DNA from: Rhodocyclales bacterium
GTDB lineage: Bacteria; Pseudomonadota; Gammaproteobacteria; Burkholderiales; Rhodocyclaceae
Assembly: GCA_021286885.1 (NCBI GenBank)
Contig: JAJTBM010000049.1
Span: 1 to 12,894, forward strand
Length of the DNA stretch: 12,894 nucleotides
Direction of reading: 5' to 3'
A program made the position numbers and the translations under genes. The notes beneath the pieces were generated by a model that searched no databases, was not told where the DNA came from, and saw only the letters and a program-made list of their open reading frames with translations. This document shows, piece after piece, positions 6,922 through 12,894 of this stretch (its first letter is position 1; every line of letters starts with the position of its first letter).

Positions 6922-7872
6922 TCAGCCCACCACAATCTTGGCCTTGCTGCGGAACTGGCTTTCGCGCCCCAGCACCAGACAGCCAAATTCATCCAGCAAC
7001 TGGCCATTGACCGCATCCAGCGGGAGGCTGAAACGGGTCACGCCGAAGCGCTCCAGATTGCGGGCCTCGATCAGGATCTGATCCTGATCCGGGTCGGCCC
7101 GCCACACCACCTGCACCGGGATTTCCTCGGCGAAGGCGAAGCGGATGCGGTTGATCTGGTTCAGCTCGTTGCGCTGGATCTGCACCTCCAGCTTGAAGCC
7201 CAGATCAATCAGCACCTTGCGCACCCGCTCGGCGGAGGCCGGGTCGAACTGATCCACCTGGCGCTGGCCCCGGCCCTTGAGGGTATAGGCAAACCCCGCC
7301 TGAAGGATGTGGCCCCCATCCCCCTCAGAAGCGCTGCGGTGATCAGCCCCCCCCTTGGCCCAGACCAGGCCGCTAAAAGCATCGTGCTTGTCGAACAGGT
7401 AATAGGTGCGGGGGATTTCGGGTTGCAGCACATTAAGCTGGCGGGTGAACTCGCGCAGATAGTCGGTGACCTGGCGCAGCACATCGGAACAGCGCTTGCG
7501 CCGGGCCGCGAGCAGCTCGGCGCTGGCCTGGGTTTGCTGGCGCTGCTCGGTTTCCTTGCGCAACTGGGCCAGCAAGCCCCCACCCAGCAGGCTGCTGGTG
7601 CCAGCCTCGGGAGCGGACACCTGGGCCGGGCGGGAGGACGCGTGCAGCGCGTGGGAGGCCTGGGGCGTGGCCGCCGGGGCGGCGGGCACTTCAGGCACTT
7701 CGGGCACATCCTTGACCGTGGGGAAGGATGTCTGGGAGCTGCGCAGGCCGGTGTAGCGCCCATCCACCGCCGCCACCCGGCGCTTGGCGGCTTCCAGGTC
7801 GAACGTGGCAATGTCGGCCAGCAGGGCTTCGGCCTGGGCATCCAGAGGAGAAGGGGCTTGGTTCGACGACAC
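6922..7872 (-). CDS. Uncharacterised 316-aa protein, GTG start
   Basis: I do not recognise a named family. The protein appears cytoplasmic: there is no signal peptide or membrane helix. Residues 1-45 are helical and acidic. Residues 50-95 form a Pro/Ala-rich linker (VPEVPEVPAAPAATP). Residues about 100-150 are charged and probably coiled-coil (LLAQLRKETEQRQQTQASAE). Residues 155-316 look like a folded alpha/beta domain with PRTYYLFDKHDAFSGLVWAKGG, VRKVLIDLGFKLEVQIQRN and LERFGVTRFSLPLDAV. The start must be non-ATG: the frame has no methionine codon, and an in-frame TGA lies seven codons before the GTG at 7872. Codon use matches the neighbours, so it is likely a real gene. It converges on the photolyase operon with an 8-nt gap and has its own candidate promoter. 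Confidence 0.8.
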   Translation of the reverse strand: MSSNQAPSPLDAQAEALLADIATFDLEAAKRRVAAVDGRYTGLRSSQTSFPTVKDVPEVPEVPAAPAATPQASHALHASSRPAQVSAPEAGTSSLLGGGLLAQLRKETEQRQQTQASAELLAARRKRCSDVLRQVTDYLREFTRQLNVLQPEIPRTYYLFDKHDAFSGLVWAKGGADHRSASEGDGGHILQAGFAYTLKGRGQRQVDQFDPASAERVRKVLIDLGFKLEVQIQRNELNQINRIRFAFAEEIPVQVVWRADPDQDQILIEARNLERFGVTRFSLPLDAVNGQLLDEFGCLVLGRESQFRSKAKIVVG

Positions 7873-7924
7873 AGTGTTTATCCCGGATCAGAAGGCAAAA
7901 AAACGGTAAAGGATCGTAAAAGCA

Positions 7925-7942
7925 GAATACCCCGAAGTATTC
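7925..7942. repeat. Inverted repeat overlapping the -10 box (candidate operator)
   Basis: GAATACCCCGAAGTATTC has perfect 6-bp arms around a 6-bp centre. The right arm coincides with the predicted minus-strand -10 box of the 316-aa gene, where a bound dimer would block RNA polymerase. Function is inferred from position only. Confidence 0.3.
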
Positions 7943-7964
7943 CGGCACAGCCCGGCCCGGTCAA
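7936..7964 (-). promoter_or_regulatory. Candidate sigma70 promoter of the 316-aa gene
   Basis: On the minus strand TTGACC (7959-7964, five of six consensus positions) is followed after exactly 17 bp by AATACT (7936-7941, four of six). Transcription would begin near 7929, giving an untranslated leader of about 57 nt before the GTG at 7872. The local AT-richness contrasts with the surrounding genes. Confidence 0.5.
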
Positions 7965-8015
7965 TGAAAAAATTACCCTGTCGTTTTATGACCTGGTTCG
8001 CAGGTGCTCCTGGCC

Positions 8016-8044
8016 TTGCTGCAGCGCGTCAGCTCCCTTAAGCT
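8016..8044 (+). promoter_or_regulatory. Weak candidate promoter of the cobalamin leader
   Basis: TTGCTG and TAAGCT are separated by 17 bp, each matching three of six consensus bases. The position would start transcription about 8051, just before the riboswitch P1 stem at 8059. The match is poor and the call rests mainly on location; 7965-8015 shows nothing better that I can support. Confidence 0.2.
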
Positions 8045-8058
8045 TGCACTCTTCCAGA

Positions 8059-8239
8059 TCCGACGGGGGCCGCCCGATCCATGCAGGCGGCCCAGGGAAG
8101 TCCGGTACAACGGCTTACAAACCCGTGATTCCGGCGCAGCCCCCGCTGCTGTAGGCCCGACGACACACCCTCATGCCACTGGCCCCAGGCCGGGAAGGCG
8201 GTGTCAAGTACGAAGGCAAGCCAGAAGACCGCCGCCGGA
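8059..8239 (+). promoter_or_regulatory. Cobalamin (B12) riboswitch aptamer
   Basis: The conserved cobalamin-riboswitch core is present in order. P1 pairs TCCGACGG (8059-8066) with CCGCCGGA (8232-8239), with one internal mismatch. P2 pairs GGGCCGCC (8067-8074) with GGCGGCCC (8086-8093) perfectly. AGGGAAGTCCGGT follows (8094-8106), then ATTCCGGCGCAGCCCCCGCT (8128-8147) with GCTGTAGGC after it, CCACTGG (8176-8182), GGGAAGG (8192-8198) and the 3-prime box AAGCCAGAAGACCGCC (8218-8233). Such aptamers bind adenosyl- or other cobalamins and usually switch off downstream B12 uptake or synthesis genes. It lies 164 nt before the cobN-like start on the same strand. Confidence 0.95.
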
Positions 8240-8403
8240 CCTTAAACGGCATTCGTGCATGACGAAGGCCAGCGCGACGCGGCCCCGGGGTGTGGGCATG
8301 ACGCCCGCCCCAGAGCCCCGCCCCCTGGGCGTGCCCTGCGGCCGCCCGTCTCCCGCCCCCTGCTGCCCTGGGCTGGCACTTCTGGCAGAGACGGCGTGGC
8401 ACC
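8240..8403 (+). other. Leader between riboswitch and cobN-like gene (expression platform)
   Basis: This 164-nt stretch has no credible gene. It is very GC-rich and contains several self-complementary short runs (for example CCCCGGGG near 8282-8290 and repeated CCCTGGG), but no stem followed by a U-run. A Rho-independent off-switch is therefore not evident; control of translation initiation or Rho-dependent termination is more likely (inference). The ribosome binding site of the downstream gene is weak, with a purine run AGAGACGG about 8 nt before the ATG. Confidence 0.5.
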
Positions 8404-11400
8404 ATGACTTTCTTTTCTTCCTTTGAATACCGCCCCCGGGTCGGATGGCTGGCGGCCCTGCTGCCCGCGCTCCTGCGGGTGATGCTGATGATGCTGGTGC
8501 TACCCCCAGCCCAGGCAGCCACCCTGTTTGCCGTCGTCACCGACCGGGCGGCCCCCGACGCCATGGAGGCCGCCCGCCTGCACCTGCGCCAGCACCCCCG
8601 GGATCAGGTACGGCTGCGCACCCCCGCCCAGCTCATGGCCGCCAGCGACAAACAGTTGGCCCAATGGCTCAACGCCGATGCGGTGCTGGCCGTCTCGGTG
8701 TTTGGCGACCCGGCCCGGCGCCTGCTTGAAGCCCTGCCCGCCAGCCGCGCAGTGCGCATTCTGGCCCTCAACGGAGAACAGCGCCTCACCCTGCAAAGCC
8801 GCAGTGCCCTGGGCCGTCTGGCGGGCACCGAGCCAGAGCTCTTACGCCAGCTGGCGGGCGAGGCACCGCCGCCCGAAGCCCTCGCCCGGGCACGACAATC
8901 CCCCGCCACCGCCGAATGGCTGGCCGCCCGCCAGCACTGGCAGGCCGGTGGCCCGGACAACCTGGCCCGGGTTTTCAGCCACGTACTCGATGGCCACCCC
9001 CTGCCCGCGCCCCGGCCCGAACCCACCCTGCGTCTGCGCGCAGGCGATGCCGAACGGCTGGATGACGCCGCCTGGGGCGCCGCCCTGCTGCCTTCTGGCC
9101 CGGCGCTGGTGGTGCTGGATCTATCCAACACCGAATCAGGCACCGCCGCTGCCCTGTGCGCCGAATCGCGCCGCCAAGGGCTGGCCTGCGCCCAAGTGCT
9201 CACCCGCTGGGGCAGCGCCTCCCGCACGGCCATCGAACGCCTGCCAGAACTGCTGGCCCCGGCCCGACCTGTGGGGCTGGTGGTGGTTCAGGATTTTGTG
9301 GTGGGTGCTGCCGAGAACCGCGAAGCCGTCACCGAGGCGCTCCAGCGCCTCGATCTGCCGGTGTTCAAAGCGATTCGCCTGACCGAGCGGACGGCCACCC
9401 AATGGCGCCTGTCCCCCGAAGGCCTGCCGGTGGATTCAGTCCAGTACCGGGTAGCCCTGCCCGAGTTGCAAGGGATTGGCCAGCCCATTGTGGTGGCCGC
9501 CGCCGGCCCCACCCGGGCCGATCCCCTCACCGGCATCGAAACCCGGCAGAGCCAGCCCATCCCCGAAGAAATGAGCCGCCTGATTGCCCGGGCCCGGCGC
9601 TGGCAACAGCTCCAGCACCTGCCCAACCAGGACAAGCGCATCGCGCTGATCTATTACAACCATCCGCCCGGGCGCCAGAACATCGGTGCCGACAATCTGG
9701 ACGTGCCCGCCTCCCTGTTCGCCATTCTCCAGCGGCTGAAAGCCGAGGGCTACACAGTGGGGGATCTGCCCCCCAGCCCCGAAGCCCTGCTGGAGCAAAT
9801 CATGGCCCGGGGGGTCAATCTGCCTGAAGACCGGGCCGCTCTGGCCGAGCTGGCCCAACACAGCCAAACCCTTGAGGGCGCCGCTTACGGAGACTGGTTT
9901 GCCCGCCTGCCCGAGCGGGTGCGCCTGGAAATGGTGTCCGGCCCCCTGGGGCGGCTCCATGCCGAACTACTGGAGGCCGAAGCCCGGGGCGAACGCAGCC
10001 TGGGGCGCAAGCGTTTGGAAGCGGTGATGAAAGAACTGCATCACCTGGCCGAAGGCGCCGACCACCCCCGCCGCCAGGACGCCATTGCCGGCCTGCATCA
10101 CCTGGAACAGGGCTATCTGGACTGCCTGGGCGAACACCCACGCCAGCCCTGCAGCCGCCTCACCCGCCAGGTGGCCCGCCTTGTGGATTACCGGATCGAA
10201 GGCCTCCGGGGCTGGGGCCCGGCTCCGGGACGGGTGATGGTGCATGGCGGGCGCCAGATCATCCCCGGCCTGCGCTTTGGCAACATCTTTGTGGGCCCCC
10301 AGCCTCCCCGGGGCTGGGAGGTGGATGAAGAATTGCTCCACGCCAACACCAGCGTGCCACCGCCCCACCAGTTTCTGGGCTTCTACCACTGGCTGCGGGA
10401 CGAATTCCGGGCCGATGCAGTCGTGCACCTGGGGCGCCACTCCACCTACGAATTTCTGCCCGGCAAGGCCGTGGGCCTCACCGCCGACGACTACCCCAGC
10501 CTGGTTGCCAGCGATCTCCCCGGGATCTACCCCTACATCGTGGACGGCGTGGGCGAAGGCATTCAGGCCAAGCGCCGAGGGCTGGCGGTCATCGTGGACC
10601 ACCTCACCCCGCCCCTGGCGGCCACTCCGCTTTACGACCAGCTCCTGAGCCTGCGCCAGGTGGTGGAAAGCTTTGAGGCCGCCAGCAGCGAAAGCCTCAA
10701 GGCCCAAGCCGCCCGCCGGATGCGGGAACAGGTGATCGCCCTTAACCTGCGCACCGAACTGGAAGCGAGCATGGCCGACGTGCTGGAGGTACGCGGCATC
10801 GGCTTTGAAGAAGCCGACGACGATCTGCTCGCCCACGAAGTGGGCCACTACCTCACCAAGCTGCAAGAGAAGTTCATGCCCCACGGCCTGCATGTGTTTG
10901 GGCAGGACTGGACGCCCGAATCCCTGCAACTCATGGCCGACTCCATGGGCCAGATGGCCGGCGGTTACACCCCCGAAATCGCCCGGCGCCTGGCCGACTC
11001 CCCGCGCCTGGAAATGGCCGGGCTACTGGCCGGGCTGGCCGGGCGCTACCTTCCCCCGGGCAAGGGCAACGACCCCCTGCGCTCCCCCGAGGCGCTGCCC
11101 ACCGGGCGCAATTTTCATGCGGTGGATGGCGACATCCTGCCCACCCGGCTCGGCTACGAACTGGGCCGCACCCTGGCCACCCAGGCCCGCCCGCGCCAGA
11201 CCCAGGACGCCAGCGATGCGGTGATCCTGTGGGCCTCCGATGCGGTGCGGGATGAAGGGGCCATGCTGGGCTTCTGCCTCGCCCTGATGGGGGCCGAGCC
11301 CGTCTGGAATGCCCGGGGCATCGTCACCGATGTGCGCCTGCTCGATGCCCCCCGGCGCGACGTGCTCATCACCACCTCTGGCCTGTTCCGGGATCTCTAC

Positions 11401-12108
11401 CCCAACCTGCTCAACCAGGTGGATCGAGCCGGACGCCTCGCCCTGGCCGCCTCCGCCCAGCCACTCCTGGCCCAGGCCCCCGAACTGGCCCCGGCCCTGG
11501 ATGCAGCCCTGGCCCCCATCCCCGGCGCCCCCCGAGGCGATCAGCCCTTAGCCGACAATCTGCTGGCCCGCATGTGGCTGATGCGTACCCGCCAACTCCT
11601 GAGCCGGGGCCTCCCACTCCAGGAAGCCGGCCCTGCCGCCAGCCTGCGCGTGTTTGGCGATGCGCCCGGCGCCTACAGCGCGGGGGTGAACCGGCTCGCG
11701 GAGCGCTCCGGCGCCTGGCAGACCCGGGACGAACTGGGACGCGTTTATCTGCGCCACATGGGGCATGCCTACGGGCTGGACGCCAGCGGCGAGGCCGCAC
11801 ATCTGGCCTTTGAAACCGCCCTGGCCGGGGTTGCTCGCAGCTACCACGGGCGCGCCAGCAATCTTTATGGCCTCCTCGACAACAACGACGCCTTCGACTA
11901 TCTGGGCGGCCTCTCCCTGGGGGTGGAAACCCTCACCGGACAGCGCCCCGAAGGCCTCAGAATGGATCAAGCCCCTGATGAAACACGGCTACGCCGGTGC
12001 CCGCACCATGGGCCAGGAGTTTCTGGAGAACCTATGGGGCTGGCAAGTCACCCGCCCCGAGCTGATCCAGCCCTGGGCCTGGGACGAAGTGAAAGCCACC
12101 TACTTTGA
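8404..12108 (+). CDS. cobN: Exported CobN-like chelatase subunit, frame-disrupted (first 1184 codons native)
   Basis: The open frame gives 1234 aa, but only about the first 1184 residues (to about 11955) read as CobN; the last 50 are out of frame. CobN/BchH/ChlH proteins bind tetrapyrroles and handle metal insertion. Landmarks here are DKRIALIYYNHPPGRQNIGA, the metal/corrin-site region HLGRHSTYEFLPGK (H675, H679, E683), LPGIYPYIVDGVGEGIQAKR followed by VIVDHLTPPL, and NNDAFDYLGGLSLGVETL. The N-terminus has an arginine-flanked hydrophobic segment (residues 14-33) and a PPAQA cleavage site near residue 38, so the protein should be exported. Cytosolic CobN of the CobNST complex lacks this. It lies under a cobalamin riboswitch and upstream of an ExbB-like gene. 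The symbol denotes family only; a periplasmic chelatase or dechelatase of the HmuS type is an alternative to cobalt insertion. Confidence 0.85.
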   Translation: MTFFSSFEYRPRVGWLAALLPALLRVMLMMLVLPPAQAATLFAVVTDRAAPDAMEAARLHLRQHPRDQVRLRTPAQLMAASDKQLAQWLNADAVLAVSVFGDPARRLLEALPASRAVRILALNGEQRLTLQSRSALGRLAGTEPELLRQLAGEAPPPEALARARQSPATAEWLAARQHWQAGGPDNLARVFSHVLDGHPLPAPRPEPTLRLRAGDAERLDDAAWGAALLPSGPALVVLDLSNTESGTAAALCAESRRQGLACAQVLTRWGSASRTAIERLPELLAPARPVGLVVVQDFVVGAAENREAVTEALQRLDLPVFKAIRLTERTATQWRLSPEGLPVDSVQYRVALPELQGIGQPIVVAAAGPTRADPLTGIETRQSQPIPEEMSRLIARARRWQQLQHLPNQDKRIALIYYNHPPGRQNIGADNLDVPASLFAILQRLKAEGYTVGDLPPSPEALLEQIMARGVNLPEDRAALAELAQHSQTLEGAAYGDWFARLPERVRLEMVSGPLGRLHAELLEAEARGERSLGRKRLEAVMKELHHLAEGADHPRRQDAIAGLHHLEQGYLDCLGEHPRQPCSRLTRQVARLVDYRIEGLRGWGPAPGRVMVHGGRQIIPGLRFGNIFVGPQPPRGWEVDEELLHANTSVPPPHQFLGFYHWLRDEFRADAVVHLGRHSTYEFLPGKAVGLTADDYPSLVASDLPGIYPYIVDGVGEGIQAKRRGLAVIVDHLTPPLAATPLYDQLLSLRQVVESFEAASSESLKAQAARRMREQVIALNLRTELEASMADVLEVRGIGFEEADDDLLAHEVGHYLTKLQEKFMPHGLHVFGQDWTPESLQLMADSMGQMAGGYTPEIARRLADSPRLEMAGLLAGLAGRYLPPGKGNDPLRSPEALPTGRNFHAVDGDILPTRLGYELGRTLATQARPRQTQDASDAVILWASDAVRDEGAMLGFCLALMGAEPVWNARGIVTDVRLLDAPRRDVLITTSGLFRDLYPNLLNQVDRAGRLALAASAQPLLAQAPELAPALDAALAPIPGAPRGDQPLADNLLARMWLMRTRQLLSRGLPLQEAGPAASLRVFGDAPGAYSAGVNRLAERSGAWQTRDELGRVYLRHMGHAYGLDASGEAAHLAFETALAGVARSYHGRASNLYGLLDNNDAFDYLGGLSLGVETLTGQRPEGLRMDQAPDETRLRRCPHHGPGVSGEPMGLASHPPRADPALGLGRSESHLL

Positions 12109-12691
12109 CGACAAGCAGAAACTCGGCCTGCCCAAGTTTCTGGAACAAGGCCCGAATGCCCACGTCAAGGCCCAGATGCTGGCAATTTTCATGGTGGCAG
12201 CCCACAAGGGCTTCTGGCAGACCGATCCGGCCACCCTGCGCCGCATGGGCGGCGAACTGGCCCGCCTGGTGGGACGTAACGGTCTGCCCGGCAGCGGCCA
12301 CACCGCCCCCAACCATCCCATGTGGGCCTGGCTGGCGCCCCAGCTCGACGCCGCCGACGCCCAAGCCCTCAACACCCGCCTGGAGCGGGCCCGAGGCGAA
12401 GACGCCAGCCCCCAGGCATCATCCGCATCCCAACCCCGGCCCCAGCCTTTGAACCAGGCCCGCACCCGCACGGCCCCCACGCACACGCCCCAAGCCGCCC
12501 CGGCCAACGCCCCGCCGCCGCCCCGTTACTCCACCCTCACCCGCCGGCCACCGGCTACCCAGCCCGCAGCCCTGCCCAGTGCCCCCCCGGAAACCCTGAC
12601 CAGCCTGGCCCTGCTGTGCCTGCTGCTGGGCCTGGGCTGGAGCCGGCGCCCCCTTCCTTCGACCTCACCCCGGAAATTCACCGATGAATGA
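11957..12691 (+). pseudogene. cobN: C-terminal part of the cobN-like gene, shifted into another frame
   Basis: From about 11957 the CobN-like sequence resumes in the next reading frame: SEWIKPLMKHGYAGARTMGQ, FLENLWGWQVTRPELIQPW and VGRNGLPGSGHTAPNHPMW, all typical of the CobN C-terminus. It runs 244 codons to the stop at 12689-12691. After the chelatase domain come a Pro/Ala/Gln-rich linker (about 12400-12590) and a hydrophobic segment SLALLCLLLGLGW (about 12603-12640) followed by RR, a single C-terminal membrane anchor. There is no start codon with a ribosome binding site at the frame change, so this part is probably not made unless the break is a sequence error. Joined to the upstream part it would give roughly 1430 aa. 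The end overlaps the next gene by 8 nt. Confidence 0.8.
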
Positions 12692-12894
12692 CACTCACCC
12701 CCTGGGCTGGCTGCACCAGCTCGTTTCCTGGCTGCTCACCCCAGCCCTGCTGACCCTCGCCCTGGCCTGCGCCATCGCCCTGGCCGAAGCAGGCCTTGCC
12801 CTGGGCGAACGCCTGTGGGGCCTGCGCCGCCTTGCCGCCCGGGGCGACCTGAGCCTGATCCAGCGCATCGCCCGTCACCGGCTGGAACGGGCCG
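12684..12894 (+). CDS. Probable MotA/TolQ/ExbB-type proton channel protein, N-terminal fragment
   Basis: The first 70 codons are visible and the gene runs off the window. The translation begins MNDTHPLGWLHQLVSWLLTP and has one strong helix at about residues 15-37 (ALLTLALACAIALAEAGLAL), then an amphipathic arginine-rich cytoplasmic stretch (ERLWGLRRLAARGDLSLIQR). This is the topology of the first helix of ExbB/TolQ-like proteins, which use the proton gradient to energise periplasmic processes. The start codon lies inside the last codons of the cobN-like gene, with an 8-nt overlap, so the two are translationally coupled. Membrane-anchored CobN-like proteins are known to be followed by an ExbB-like gene and a DUF2149 gene; the latter would be expected just beyond the window. 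The call depends partly on that context. Confidence 0.65.
   Translation, partial: MNDTHPLGWLHQLVSWLLTPALLTLALACAIALAEAGLALGERLWGLRRLAARGDLSLIQRIARHRLERA

Noticed and set aside
7373..7960. Search for CRISPR arrays, tRNA or rRNA genes, insertion sequences or phage attachment sites in and around the gene-poor stretch and across the window.
   Set aside because: No regularly spaced repeats, cloverleaf-like segments, transposase motifs or terminal inverted repeats were found by eye.
6337..8154. A 605-codon plus-strand open frame spanning the photolyase end and the 316-aa gene region.
   Set aside because: It is out of frame with the Fe-S photolyase, antisense to the 316-aa gene and runs into the riboswitch; no coherent protein.
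8115..8564. A 149-codon minus-strand open frame over the riboswitch.
   Set aside because: It is antisense to a well-supported RNA element and the start of the cobN-like gene, with arginine/alanine-rich random-looking sequence.
11941..11970. Programmed ribosomal frameshifting as the reason for the frame change in the cobN-like gene.
   Set aside because: No slippery run or following stem is seen, and a conserved segment appears to be missing at the junction, which slippage would not explain. The frameshifting I know of in the chelatase family concerns chlD, not cobN.

Overview
The window is uniformly high in GC, with strongly G/C-biased third codon positions, ATGA start/stop overlaps and short intergenic gaps. 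Its gene content fits an aerobic or facultative Gram-negative proteobacterium: a periplasmic binding-protein transporter, a TctD/TctE-like two-component system, a DUF2256/cryptochrome-DASH/Fe-S photolyase cassette, and an exported CobN-like protein under a cobalamin riboswitch. I lean towards Betaproteobacteria (Rhodocyclales-like), but this is inferred from style and context; no taxonomic marker gene is present. Layout: (1) 1-1434, minus strand: a solute-binding protein gene followed, 158 nt downstream in its reading direction, by the first 57 codons of an ABC permease. (2) 1651-3722, plus strand, divergent from the transporter: an OmpR-type response regulator and a 2CSK_N-type sensor histidine kinase overlapping by 4 nt, probably controlling the transporter. 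(3) 3859-6913, plus strand: a 53-aa DUF2256 zinc-finger-like protein, a DASH-type cryptochrome/photolyase and an iron-sulfur photolyase, joined by two successive 4-nt ATGA overlaps; this is a light-dependent DNA-repair/photoreception cassette. (4) 6922-7872, minus strand: an uncharacterised 316-aa protein with a GTG start and a good candidate sigma70 promoter. (5) 8059-12894, plus strand: a cobalamin riboswitch, a long leader, a cobN-like gene whose product carries a signal peptide and a C-terminal membrane anchor, and the start of what looks like a MotA/TolQ/ExbB proton-channel gene. The cobN-like gene changes reading frame near 11953-11963, and a conserved stretch of roughly 30 residues appears to be missing there, so it is either a recent deletion mutant or an assembly artefact. 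The most interesting unit is the last one: a B12-repressible, exported, membrane-anchored chelatase-like protein next to an ExbB-like protein. This resembles the HmuS-HmuT-HmuU arrangement of Bacteroidetes haem operons more than the cytosolic CobNST cobaltochelatase of B12 synthesis.
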